Assembly: GCF_900107455.1 (NCBI RefSeq) | Contig: NZ_FNQB01000004.1 | Coordinates: 506,193-570,192, forward strand | DNA length: 64,000 nt | From: Asanoa ishikariensis | Lineage (GTDB): Bacteria > Actinomycetota > Actinomycetes > Mycobacteriales > Micromonosporaceae | Direction of reading: 5' to 3' | In this document: positions 1 to 7,855 of the stretch, piece by piece | Position numbering within the stretch: the first letter of the stretch is position 1 | Layout: each line of letters starts with the position of its first letter | Notes under the pieces: model-generated | Databases searched by the model: none | Told to the model about the DNA's origin: nothing | What the model saw: the letters and a program-made list of their open reading frames with translations, nothing else | Program-made: the position numbers and the translations under genes

Positions 1-187
1 CGCACCGGGCATCATCAAGACCCCGATGCACTCGCCCGACTACTACCCGACGTTCGACGCGCTGCACCCGGTCGGCCGGATGGGCGAGACGAGCGACATC
101 GTCGAGGCCGTGCTCTTCCTGGAGTCGGCGCCGTTCGTCACGGGCGAGATCCTGCACGTCGACGGTGGTCAGAACGCCGGTCACTGA
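1..187 (+). CDS. Short-chain dehydrogenase/reductase, C-terminal fragment
   Basis: Only the last 61 codons lie in the window; the reading frame enters at base 2 and stops at TGA 185-187. The visible part runs from a PGIIKTPM segment (the loop after the catalytic helix, PGxxxTPM in classical SDRs) to a C-terminal FVTGEILHVDGGQNAG motif, the typical end of a classical NAD(P)-dependent SDR. The Rossmann glycine motif and the YxxxK catalytic pair are outside the window, so substrate and cofactor cannot be judged. It is followed at once by a strong terminator hairpin and is therefore not co-transcribed with the next gene. Confidence 0.85.
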   Translation, partial: APGIIKTPMHSPDYYPTFDALHPVGRMGETSDIVEAVLFLESAPFVTGEILHVDGGQNAGH

Positions 188-199
188 CCAGGGCTCAAG

Positions 200-229
200 T
201 TGGGGGCGGCGCGTACGCGCCGCCCCCAA
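200..229. terminator. Perfect 30-base palindrome, terminator after the SDR gene
   Basis: Bases 200-229 form a perfect self-complementary GC-rich sequence centred on TA, able to fold into a stem of 13 or more base pairs 12 bases after the SDR stop codon. No T-run follows, which is usual for actinomycete terminators. It separates the SDR from the downstream STAND ATPase gene. Confidence 0.75.
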
Positions 230-313
230 GTCTGGGAAAATTGGATCTCCCGTTGGGAAACTGCGCCGGGTGGAGGTAGTTTCGGCGTTAATCGGGGGAT
301 GTGATGGTTTTTC

Positions 314-2860
314 ATGGCAGGCTGGGGCGACTCCGTGATCCAGACTCCGGATCACCGACTACGCATCTTCATCTCTTCGGCACTCGAGGAACTCGAACCT
401 GAGCGCCTCGCCGTCCGGGACACCATCGCCCGGATGCGCCTGGTGCCGGTGATGTTCGAGCTCGGCGCCCGCCCGGCCGGCGGCTCGGAGATCTACCGCG
501 AGTACATCGACGCGAGCCAGCTCTTCATCGGGATCTACTGGGAGCGGTACGACCACGCCGGCATCGAGAACGAGTACCTGGCGGCCGACCAGCTTCCCAG
601 GTTGATCTACGTCAAGACCCCGGCGCCCGGCCGCGACGCGCGGCTCGCCGCCCTGCTCGACCGGATCCGTGACGACGCCCGGGTCAGCTACCGCCAGTTC
701 CGTGACGCCGACGAGCTGCGCCGGGCCGTGGGCGAGGACATCGCCCTGCTGCTCAGCGAGCGGTTCAACCCGGCCGGCACGGAACCGTCCACCGACGCGC
801 GCGTCCCGCTGCCCCTGCCGGTGGCACCCAACCGGCTGCTCGGCCGCGCAGCCGAGCAGCAGGCCCTGAGCGACCTGCTGACCGACCCTCAGGTGCGGCT
901 GGTGACGCTCACCGGGCCCGGAGGCGTCGGCAAGACCCGGCTGGCGCTGGCCCTCGGGTCGTCACTGCGCGAGAAGTTCCCCGACGGGGTGGCGTTCGCC
1001 GACCTCTCCACCGTCGTCGACCCGGACGCGGTCGGCATGACCATCGGCAACGCGCTCGACCTGCGGACCATGCCCAACCAGTCCGCCATCGAGAACGCGG
1101 TCGCCTACCTGCGGGACCGCTCGGTGCTGCTCATCGTCGACAACATGGAGCACGTCACCCCCGCCGCGACCGACCTCAGCACCATGCTGGACGCGTGCCC
1201 CCGGGTCACGATCCTGGTGACGAGCCGGGTCCCGCTGCGGCTGACCGGCGAGCACGTCTTCGACGTACCCCCGTTGCGCATCCCCGAAGCGACCGACGAC
1301 CCGACCGTGGCGGTCGACCGCGACGGTGCCGCCCAGTTGTTCGTCGAGCGTGCCCGGGCGGTCAACGCCGGCTTCCGGTACGACGCCGACGGGGCCGCCG
1401 CGATCGTCGAGATCGTCCGCCGCCTCGACGGGCTCCCGTTGGCCATAGAGCTCGCCGCCGCCAAGGTCCGGGTGCTGCCCCCGCGGGCCCTGGTCGACCG
1501 GCTCACCCGCCAACTCGGCACGCTGACCGGCGGCGCCCGCGACCTGCCCGCGCGCCAGCGCACCCTGCGGGACACGATCGACTGGAGCTACCAGTTGCTG
1601 CCGCGGGCCGAGCAGGAGATGTTCGCCCGGTTCGGCGTCTTCTCCGGCGGCTTCGACCTGGACGCGGCCCGCGCGGTGGCCGAGATGAAGGACCGGTACG
1701 CCGGCCTGGAGTCGCTCACCGAGTTGATCGAGAGCAGCCTGGTCACCCAGGACAACCGCGGTCCTGAGCCGCGCCTGTCGATGCTCGGGGTCGTCCGCGA
1801 GTTCGCGCTGGACAAGCTCCGCTCGGACTTCGACTGGGAGGACACCCAGGAGCGGCACGCCCGCTACTACCTCGCCTTCGCGGAGGCGACCGCGCCGCCG
1901 GTCGGGCAGACGTCGACCGACCCCGCCTCGGTCGACCTGTTGGAGCACGAGCACGACAACCTTCGTACCGCCATCAACTGGCTCATCGACAAGGAGCACA
2001 TGGTCGAGGCGGTGCGGCTCGGCTGGATGCTCTGGCCGCTCTGGTGGCTGCGCGGGCACATCGACGAGGGGGCCAGGACCGTCCGGCGGATGCTCGAGCA
2101 CGAGGACGCGGCGCCGCGGCGGACGTACGCGCACATGCTGTTCGGCGACGGCGCCATCTCGTTCCTCAGCGGTGACAAGGACCGCGCCCGGGTCCAGCTC
2201 GAGCGGGTCCTGCCGATCCTGCGCGAGGTCGGCGACCAGGATGTCAACGCCCGGGCCGCGGGCATGCTGGGGCAGTTGGCGCTGACCCGGGGCGACTACG
2301 ACGAGGCGCGCGTCCTGCTCGGCGAGACCAAGGAGATCAGCGAGCGGATCGGCGAGCTGTGGATGGCCGCGCTCTACCACACCCGGCTCGGACTGGTGCC
2401 GTTCAACGAGGGCGACTACGCGGCGGCGGCGGAGCAGTTCAACGACGGCCTGCGTACGGCCCGCAAGACCGACGACCACCTCGGCGAGGTCGTGGCGCTC
2501 TACAGCCTCGCCGTGACGGCGACCGCGGCCGACGACCTGGAGACCGCGGCCCAGCACCTCGCGGTGGGGCTGCGTCTGTCGGCCGCCGCGAGCGACGAGG
2601 CGGGCACCGCGCTCTACCTGTCGGCGCTGTCCGACCTCGCGACCCGCAAGGGCGACCTGGCACGGGCGGCGCGGCTGGCGTCCTCCGCCCGCAAGCTGCG
2701 CGCTTTCGCGGGCACCGCGTGGATGCAGGCGTACGTGCTGCCCTGGCCACACCTGGGCGCCGACCTCGACGCGATCGACTACGCCGAGGCCCGCGACCAG
2801 GGCTACACCGACTCCCTGCAGTCCGCCGTGGCCTACGCCCTGAGCGACATCGAACCCTGA
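314..2860 (+). CDS. STAND ATPase: DUF4062-NB-ARC-TPR protein (first paralogue)
   Basis: The protein has 848 aa. Residues 14-150 form a DUF4062-type Rossmann-like domain starting with LRIFISSALEELEPER. A P-loop NTPase of the NB-ARC/STAND class follows: Walker A GPGGVGKT at 201-208, Walker B VLLIVDN at 271-277, the ILVTSR sensor at 300-305, then a GLPLAIELAAAKV motif and a winged-helix-like segment. The C-terminal 300 residues are helical repeats of TPR type. No SARP or other DNA-binding domain is present, unlike AfsR. STAND proteins are signalling switches that oligomerise on ligand binding; here the helical repeats would be the sensor and DUF4062 the output, which is inference. Two close relatives lie at 20772-25996. 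No clear Shine-Dalgarno precedes ATG 314, so the start could be slightly downstream. Confidence 0.85.
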   Translation: MAGWGDSVIQTPDHRLRIFISSALEELEPERLAVRDTIARMRLVPVMFELGARPAGGSEIYREYIDASQLFIGIYWERYDHAGIENEYLAADQLPRLIYVKTPAPGRDARLAALLDRIRDDARVSYRQFRDADELRRAVGEDIALLLSERFNPAGTEPSTDARVPLPLPVAPNRLLGRAAEQQALSDLLTDPQVRLVTLTGPGGVGKTRLALALGSSLREKFPDGVAFADLSTVVDPDAVGMTIGNALDLRTMPNQSAIENAVAYLRDRSVLLIVDNMEHVTPAATDLSTMLDACPRVTILVTSRVPLRLTGEHVFDVPPLRIPEATDDPTVAVDRDGAAQLFVERARAVNAGFRYDADGAAAIVEIVRRLDGLPLAIELAAAKVRVLPPRALVDRLTRQLGTLTGGARDLPARQRTLRDTIDWSYQLLPRAEQEMFARFGVFSGGFDLDAARAVAEMKDRYAGLESLTELIESSLVTQDNRGPEPRLSMLGVVREFALDKLRSDFDWEDTQERHARYYLAFAEATAPPVGQTSTDPASVDLLEHEHDNLRTAINWLIDKEHMVEAVRLGWMLWPLWWLRGHIDEGARTVRRMLEHEDAAPRRTYAHMLFGDGAISFLSGDKDRARVQLERVLPILREVGDQDVNARAAGMLGQLALTRGDYDEARVLLGETKEISERIGELWMAALYHTRLGLVPFNEGDYAAAAEQFNDGLRTARKTDDHLGEVVALYSLAVTATAADDLETAAQHLAVGLRLSAAASDEAGTALYLSALSDLATRKGDLARAARLASSARKLRAFAGTAWMQAYVLPWPHLGADLDAIDYAEARDQGYTDSLQSAVAYALSDIEP

Positions 2861-2925
2861 CGTCCCTTGTGGACAGCGGGTCACTGCGGGTTATGGGGTG
2901 AACAAGCCGATCGGTGCTCGCGACG

Positions 2926-2956
2926 ACGCGAACGCCGGGCGGCTCGGCGTTCGCGT
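2926..2956. terminator. Bidirectional terminator hairpin
   Basis: A perfect 12-bp stem (2926-2937 with 2945-2956) closes a 7-base loop. It lies between the converging ends of the STAND ATPase gene (stop at 2860) and the secreted-protein gene (stop at 2993), so it can serve both. Confidence 0.75.
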
Positions 2957-2992
2957 GTCGTGGTGACTCAGCCGTGGGCTGGGATCAGCGTG

Positions 2993-3391
2993 TCAGCTCC
3001 CGGGGGACGTCGCCGAATCAGCGTTGTTGATGCCGCCGCTGCTGTCGCCGAAGGTGCCCCCGACCTGGGCGCAGCCCATCGTGTAGCGGCCGTAGAGTCC
3101 CGTGATGAGCGCGGTCTGGTTTCCCCAACCGGCGTGGATCGAGCCGACGGTGGCGCGACTGTCAACGTCGTAGACCCAGCAGTCGATGTCTCCCGAGCCG
3201 CCCCACGCGAACATCCGGATAGCGTGGTAGGTGGGATTGGCGCTCAACGTGCCGGTCGTGCAAGTGTTGTCGGCCGGCGTGAGCGTGCACTCCGCGATAG
3301 CCGCGGAGGCGGGGGCTTGCGCCACGAAGAAGCTCGCTGCCAGGCCGAGCAGGGTTGCGCTGACGATGGACATGAGGCGTCGTTGCTTCAT
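2993..3391 (-). CDS. Small secreted protein of unknown function
   Basis: The protein has 132 aa and begins MKQRRLMSIVSATLLGLAAS, a typical Sec signal peptide with a basic start, a hydrophobic core and a likely signal peptidase I site after an ASA motif near residue 30. The mature part of about 100 residues contains four cysteines (in ECTL, TCTT, DCWV and GCAQ contexts), which suggests two disulfide bonds, and is rich in Gly, Thr and Trp. The start is chosen because a GGAGAGGAAA ribosome-binding site lies directly upstream of ATG 3391. I do not recognise a family. Similar small disulfide-bonded exported proteins are common in actinomycetes. The gene stands alone between a shared terminator and the end of the MocR gene. 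Confidence 0.7.
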   Translation of the reverse strand: MKQRRLMSIVSATLLGLAASFFVAQAPASAAIAECTLTPADNTCTTGTLSANPTYHAIRMFAWGGSGDIDCWVYDVDSRATVGSIHAGWGNQTALITGLYGRYTMGCAQVGGTFGDSSGGINNADSATSPGS

Positions 3392-3686
3392 GTGTTTCCT
3401 CTCCCGTTGCGGAGCAGCACCCGCGCGGCCAAACGGCGGTTCGCCTGCGCAGGCACCGGATTGCGCCGCCTGTCGATATTGACCGTACGCCCGCCCGTCC
3501 CGCCCCGCATGTCGAAGGCGCGCCATCTTCGGCGCTTAACCGAGCAATGTGGACGGTGTGGTGGACCATGTGGACTGCTGCGAGATAGATCTGGCCCTGG
3601 CCGCCGCGCTCTACGGCACCGATGACACCCCGGCCGACCGCGACGCTGAGGTTCGCAAGAAGCTGGAGGCCGAGCGCGGGGATTGT

Positions 3687-5081
3687 TCAGGCTCTGTTCA
3701 GGGCGCGGGCCAGGCGGCGGACCGCTTCGTCCATCAGGTCCGGTGGGGCGGCGGCGTAGGTCAGGCGTAGGTGCGGTGCCGGTGGTTCGGCGGCGAACCA
3801 CGGGCGGCCAGGGAAGACGACGACGCCCTCCGCCGCGGCCGCTGAGGCCAGCGCGACATCGTCGGTGCCGTCCGGCAGGCGGGTCCACAGGTGCAGGCCG
3901 CCGCGGGGGACCGGTGGGTCGGCGAGCTGCGGCAGGTGTCGGTGGAGCGCGGCCAGCAGCGCGTCGCGGCGGGCCCGCAGGGCCGTGCGCAGGAAGCGGC
4001 GGTGCCGCGCCCAGGCGGGCGCGCTGACGAACTCGAGGGTGGCCTGCTGGAGCGGGCCGGTGACGAAGAAGTCGTCGAGCAGCCGGGCGGTGCGCAGCCG
4101 CTCGCCGGCCGGGCCGCGGGCGCCGATCGCCGCCACCCGCAGGCCCGGCGCGGCCGACTTGGCCAGTGACCGCACGTAGACGACGTGGCCGTCGGGGTCG
4201 TCGGCGGCCAGTGGTGGTGGCGCCTCGCCGTCGATGGTGAGGTCACGGGCGTAGTCGTCCTCGATCAGGAAGGCACCCGCGTCGCGGACCGCCGCGGCGA
4301 CCTGGGCGCGCCGGTGCGTCGCCAGCGTCGCGCCGTGCGGGTTGGCGTGCAGCGGCTGGCAGTAGAACAGGCGCGCGCCGGTGCGGTCGAACGCGGCCGC
4401 GAGCTGGTCGGGGCGCACGCCGTCGGCGTCGGCCGGCACCGGCACCACCCGCAGCCCGGCCGCCCGGGCCGTGGCCAGCGTGCCCAGGTAGGTCGGTGAC
4501 TCGACGAGCACCGTGTCGCCCGGTGCGGCCAGCGCCCGCAGCGCCGTGGACAGGGCGGCCTGGCCGCCGGGGCAGATCACGAAGTCGTCGGGGCGCAGCC
4601 CGCCGCCGGCCTCGCGGGCGAACCAGGCGCGCAGGTCCGCGTTGCCCTCGGCCGGTCCGCGCTGCCACGACGCGGGCTGCCGGGCGGCGCGGGCCAGCGC
4701 GGCGCCGAGTGCCGCCGCGGGCTGCAGGTCCGGGTCCAGGTAGCCGCCGGAGAGCGGGATCGAGCCGGCGGGCGGCAGCGCCAGCAGCGCCCGCATGGCC
4801 TCCTCGCCCGGGCGGCCGGTGCCCAGCGCGACGGTCTGCCAGGACAGGTCGGGTGTGCGGCGGTCGGCCGGCGCGGCCGCCACGAAGGTGCCCCGGCCGG
4901 GCCGGGTCTCGACGATGCCCTGCGCCACGAGGTGCCGGATCGCCTCGGCGACGGTGACCGGCGAGGCCTGGTGGCGGGCGGTCAGCTCGCGGACCGCGGG
5001 CAGCCGCGTGCCGGGCTCGGCCGCGGCCGCCGCCGCGCGGAGATCTTGGATAACGCGGGCGGCTGCGTTACCGTCATTCAT
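3687..5081 (-). CDS. MocR-type regulator: GntR HTH fused to a PLP aminotransferase fold
   Basis: The protein has 464 aa from ATG 5081. Residues 1-70 are a GntR winged helix (…GTRLPAVRELTARHQASPVT…). The remainder is a fold-type I PLP-dependent aminotransferase-like domain with the expected elements: ICPGGQAALSTALRAL, the VESPTYLG region, the FYCQPLHANPHG motif, the IEDDYARDL aspartate and the SLAKSAAPGLRV motif carrying the PLP lysine. MocR proteins sense PLP or an amino-compound and usually control the divergent gene. Here that is an EamA-type exporter whose ATG overlaps this one within a CATG. Longer in-frame starts up to 5180 would run through the exporter gene and are unlikely. Confidence 0.88.
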   Translation of the reverse strand: MNDGNAAARVIQDLRAAAAAAEPGTRLPAVRELTARHQASPVTVAEAIRHLVAQGIVETRPGRGTFVAAAPADRRTPDLSWQTVALGTGRPGEEAMRALLALPPAGSIPLSGGYLDPDLQPAAALGAALARAARQPASWQRGPAEGNADLRAWFAREAGGGLRPDDFVICPGGQAALSTALRALAAPGDTVLVESPTYLGTLATARAAGLRVVPVPADADGVRPDQLAAAFDRTGARLFYCQPLHANPHGATLATHRRAQVAAAVRDAGAFLIEDDYARDLTIDGEAPPPLAADDPDGHVVYVRSLAKSAAPGLRVAAIGARGPAGERLRTARLLDDFFVTGPLQQATLEFVSAPAWARHRRFLRTALRARRDALLAALHRHLPQLADPPVPRGGLHLWTRLPDGTDDVALASAAAAEGVVVFPGRPWFAAEPPAPHLRLTYAAAPPDLMDEAVRRLARALNRA

Positions 5082-5120
5082 GAGAAGCCAGAGTAACGCT
5101 ACTGCCGCCGGCACGGTAAC
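5065..5120. promoter_or_regulatory. Probable MocR operator: inverted GTTAC repeats over the divergent starts
   Basis: GCGTTAC at 5065-5071 is mirrored by GTAACGC at 5093-5099, and GTTACCGT at 5067-5074 is mirrored by ACGGTAAC at 5113-5120. These half-sites straddle the shared CATG start of both divergent genes, where no ordinary leader can fit. Symmetry and position suggest binding by the adjacent MocR protein; this is inference from sequence only. Confidence 0.45.
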
Positions 5121-6030
5121 GGCCGGGCTGGTGCTCGGCGCGCTGGGCGTGCTGGCCTTCAGCATGTCGCTGCCGGCCACCCGGGTCGCCGTCGAGCGGC
5201 TCGACCCGTGGTTCGTGGCGTTCGGCCGGGCCGTCGGCGCGGCGCTGCTCGCGGCGGCCTACCTGTGGTTCACCCGCGCGCCCCGCCCGAGCCGGGCCCA
5301 GTGGCGGCGCCTCGCGGTGGTCGCGCTCGGTGTCGTCGCGGGCTTCCCGCTGTTCACCTCGCTGGCGCTGCGCGACGAGACCGCCGCGCACGGCGCCGTG
5401 GTGGTCGGGGTGCTTCCGGCCATGACCGCCGTCTTCGCGGTGCTCCGGGCGGGCGAGCGCCCGCCGCGGACGTTCTGGCTCGCCGGCGCCGGTGGCCTGC
5501 TGGCGGTGCTGGTCTTCCTCGCGGTCAGCGGGACCGTACACGGTGGACTGTCGCTGGCCGACCTGTTCCTGCTCGCGGCCGTGGTCCTCTGCGGCCTGGG
5601 CTACGCCGAGGGCGGCGCGCTGGCCCGCGACCTGGGCGGCGCCCGCACCATCTGCTGGGCGCTGCTGGTCGCCCTGCCGGTCACCGTGCCAGTGACCGTT
5701 GTGGCGGCGGTCGCCGCGCCGCCGCGCGCGGACGGTCCCGGCTGGGTCGCGTTCGGCTACCTGACCGTGGTCTCGATGTTCCTGGGCTTCTTCGCCTGGT
5801 ACGCGGGCCTGGCGCGCGGCGGCATCGCCCGGGTCGGCCAGATCCAACTGGTGCAGCCGGTGCTCACCATGGCCTGGTCGGCGCTGCTGCTCAGCGAGTC
5901 GGTCACCGCCGGCGCGATCGCCGCGGCCCTGGCCGTACTGGTCTTCGTGGTGCTCACCCAACGCACCCGCGCCGCCGGCCCCGGACGCCAGGAAGGCGCC
6001 CGGGACCCGCTGGTGCGATCAGGCGGCTAG
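5080..6030 (+). CDS. EamA/DMT-family transporter
   Basis: The protein has 316 aa with about ten hydrophobic segments and two EamA repeats, the usual plan of drug/metabolite transporters that export amino acids or related compounds. ATG 5080 overlaps the ATG of the divergent MocR regulator by three bases, so either both mRNAs are leaderless or this gene starts a little further in, for example at a downstream GTG. The regulator-transporter pairing suggests that the MocR protein controls export of its own effector, but the substrate cannot be read from sequence. The 3' end overlaps the converging siderophore-binding lipoprotein gene by 12 bases. Confidence 0.85.
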   Translation: MRSQSNATAAGTVTAGLVLGALGVLAFSMSLPATRVAVERLDPWFVAFGRAVGAALLAAAYLWFTRAPRPSRAQWRRLAVVALGVVAGFPLFTSLALRDETAAHGAVVVGVLPAMTAVFAVLRAGERPPRTFWLAGAGGLLAVLVFLAVSGTVHGGLSLADLFLLAAVVLCGLGYAEGGALARDLGGARTICWALLVALPVTVPVTVVAAVAAPPRADGPGWVAFGYLTVVSMFLGFFAWYAGLARGGIARVGQIQLVQPVLTMAWSALLLSESVTAGAIAAALAVLVFVVLTQRTRAAGPGRQEGARDPLVRSGG

Positions 6031-6963
6031 GTGGCTCTGGACGTCGTCCAGGATCTTGTTCGCGGCCGTCACGCCGATGCCGGTCATCCAGGTCTCGGCG
6101 GGCACGTCCCAGGACTTGCCGGCCTTGACCGCGCCGAGGTCCTTCCACAGGTTGCCGCCGGTGACCTTGGCCTTCTGGCCTTCGGCGGTCGGGCCCTGTG
6201 CCGTCACGAACATGACGTCGCCGTCGAGGTCGGCGATGCGCTCCGGGCTGACCTTGTCGAACCGCTTGTCGTCCTTGTTCGCGAGCAACTGGCGCTCCGG
6301 GCGGCCCAGGCCGATGTCGCGCAGGACGATGCCGGAGAAGCCGTCCGGGCCGTACACCCGGATCTCGGCCGGCATGAACCGCACGATCGACACGTTGAGG
6401 CTCGCGGCGTTCGGGATCTTCGTGCCCAGTTCCTTGGCCCTGGTCTCGTACGCGGCGAGCAGGTCCTTGGCCTTCTGCTCCTGGCCGAGGGCCTTGCCGT
6501 CGAGCAGGAAGTTCTCCTTCCAGGTGATGCCGACCCGGTCGGTGAACACGGTCGGCGCGATCGCCGACAGCTCGTCGTAGAACTTCTCCTGGCGGAACTT
6601 GCTGCCGAGGATCAGGTCCGGCTGGAGCGCCGCGACGGCCTCCAGGTCCGGCTCGGAGATCTCGCCGACACCCTTCATCGAGGACAGGTCGCCGAGGTAC
6701 GCGGGCGGCTTGTCCAGCTCCGGAAGCTCTGTCGCGCCGACCGGGGTGATGCCGAGGCTGACCGCCGTGTCGATCTTGTCCGTGTCCAGCACGACGACCC
6801 GCTTAGGGTGCAGCGGGACCGTGGTGGTGCCCATCGCGTGGGTGATCTGCTGGGTGGCGGCGTCGTCACTCGCGCCGGCGACCGGGTCGCTGGAGCACGC
6901 GGTGAGGGCCGCCGCGGCCAGCGCCAGGCCGGCGAGCACGGTAGCGGTTCTACGGGTCGACAT
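6019..6963 (-). CDS. Ferric-siderophore ABC transporter, binding lipoprotein
   Basis: The protein has 314 aa, with an N-terminal signal and lipobox LTAC (Cys23), so it is a lipid-anchored extracellular binding protein. The sequence follows the FecB/FepB/BtuF fold: KRVVVLDTDKIDTAVSLGI near the start, EPDLEAVAALQPDLIL in the first lobe, and a C-terminal lobe ending with a long helix. It would capture a ferric siderophore and present it to the two FecCD permeases encoded upstream. It is last in the operon, 17 bases after the ATPase gene. The operon carries an iron box at 10988-11006. Confidence 0.9.
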   Translation of the reverse strand: MSTRRTATVLAGLALAAAALTACSSDPVAGASDDAATQQITHAMGTTTVPLHPKRVVVLDTDKIDTAVSLGITPVGATELPELDKPPAYLGDLSSMKGVGEISEPDLEAVAALQPDLILGSKFRQEKFYDELSAIAPTVFTDRVGITWKENFLLDGKALGQEQKAKDLLAAYETRAKELGTKIPNAASLNVSIVRFMPAEIRVYGPDGFSGIVLRDIGLGRPERQLLANKDDKRFDKVSPERIADLDGDVMFVTAQGPTAEGQKAKVTGGNLWKDLGAVKAGKSWDVPAETWMTGIGVTAANKILDDVQSHLAA

Positions 6964-6980
6964 TGGACGTTCCTAACTCT

Positions 6981-7748
6981 TCAGATGTGGAGGACGAGCG
7001 GTGCGTCGCTCACCGGGCAGGGCACGACCACGGAGTCGAGCCCGAAGACGTCACGGACCAGTTCGACGGTGACCACCTCGCGGGGTGGGCCGGCGGCGAC
7101 CACCGCGCCGTCGCGCATCGCGACGAGATGGTCGGCGTAGCGGGCGGCCTGGTTGAGGTCGTGCAGGACCGCCACGACGGTGCTGCCGCCGTCGCGCATG
7201 CCGCGCAGCAGGTTCAGCACCTCGACCTGGTGCGCCAGGTCGAGGAACGTGGTCGGCTCGTCCAGCAGCAACGTCCCGGTGCGCTGGGCCAGCGCCATGG
7301 CGATCCAGACCCGCTGGCGCTGCCCGCCGGAGAGCTGGTCGACCGGTCGGTCGGCGAGCTCCGCCACGCCGGCCTGGTCCATCGCCGCACGCACCGCGGC
7401 CGTGTCCTCCGGTGACCACTGCTGCCACCAGCGCTGGTGCGGCTGGCGGCCGCGACCGACCAGATCCGACACCGTCACGCCCTCGGGCACCAGCGGGCTC
7501 TGCGGCAGCACACCGAGCCGGCGGGCCACCTCGCGGGTGGGCAGAGTGGTGATGTCGGTGCCGTCCAGAAGCACTGTGCCGTGTCGGGCCGGCAGCAGCC
7601 GCGCGAGGGTGCGCAGCAAAGTCGACTTCCCGCAGGCGTTCGGGCCGACGATCACCGTGAACGCGCCGTCGGGAAGCTCCAGGTCGAGACCTTCGAACAC
7701 GGCCCGGTCGTGGTAGCCGGCGGCGAGGCTCTGAGCGGTCAGCTTCAC
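6981..7748 (-). CDS. Ferric-siderophore ABC transporter, ATPase subunit
   Basis: The protein has 255 aa with Walker A GPNACGKST, signature LSGGQRQR and Walker B TLLLDEPT, in FepC/FecE style. The start is GTG 7748, which overlaps the stop codon of an upstream 25-codon reading frame as GTGA; this suggests translational coupling. It belongs to the iron-uptake operon but is now separated from the permease genes by a TnpB element read on the other strand. Its transcription from the upstream iron-box promoter may be weakened or lost. Confidence 0.92.
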   Translation of the reverse strand: MKLTAQSLAAGYHDRAVFEGLDLELPDGAFTVIVGPNACGKSTLLRTLARLLPARHGTVLLDGTDITTLPTREVARRLGVLPQSPLVPEGVTVSDLVGRGRQPHQRWWQQWSPEDTAAVRAAMDQAGVAELADRPVDQLSGGQRQRVWIAMALAQRTGTLLLDEPTTFLDLAHQVEVLNLLRGMRDGGSTVVAVLHDLNQAARYADHLVAMRDGAVVAAGPPREVVTVELVRDVFGLDSVVVPCPVSDAPLVLHI

Positions 7749-7822
7749 CGAAGGACCGCCACGTCGTTCGGTCCTCCAGCGGCGAGAGGAGCAACGGACG
7801 CGGACGTAGGCGTGTCGAACAC
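7745..7822 (-). CDS. Short 25-aa leader ORF coupled to the ATPase gene
   Basis: GTG 7822 is preceded by a near-ideal AGGGAGGT ribosome-binding site (7827-7834) four bases away. The frame encodes 25 residues (begins MFDTPTSASV, ends DVAVLR), and its TGA overlaps the GTG of the ATPase gene as GTGA. The ATPase start has no good ribosome-binding site of its own, so this leader probably delivers ribosomes to it. It may instead be the remaining 3' end of a permease reading frame altered by the nearby insertion. No family is recognisable. Confidence 0.45.
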   Translation of the reverse strand: MFDTPTSASVAPLAAGGPNDVAVLR

Positions 7823-7855
7823 CCGTACCTCCCTAGTGACCATAAACTTCAATAC

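Noticed and set aside
962-2884. A 640-codon open frame on the minus strand opposite the first STAND gene
   Set aside because: It is a GC-bias shadow: low-complexity Arg/Gly/Val/Asp-rich product, no motifs, and the plus-strand protein has complete domain signatures.
3549-3770. A 73-codon plus-strand frame with a protein-like stretch (DLALAAALYGTDDTPADRDAEVRKK)
   Set aside because: It looks slightly protein-like and may be a remnant, but has no ribosome-binding site, no recognisable family and runs into the end of the MocR gene. Not enough to call.
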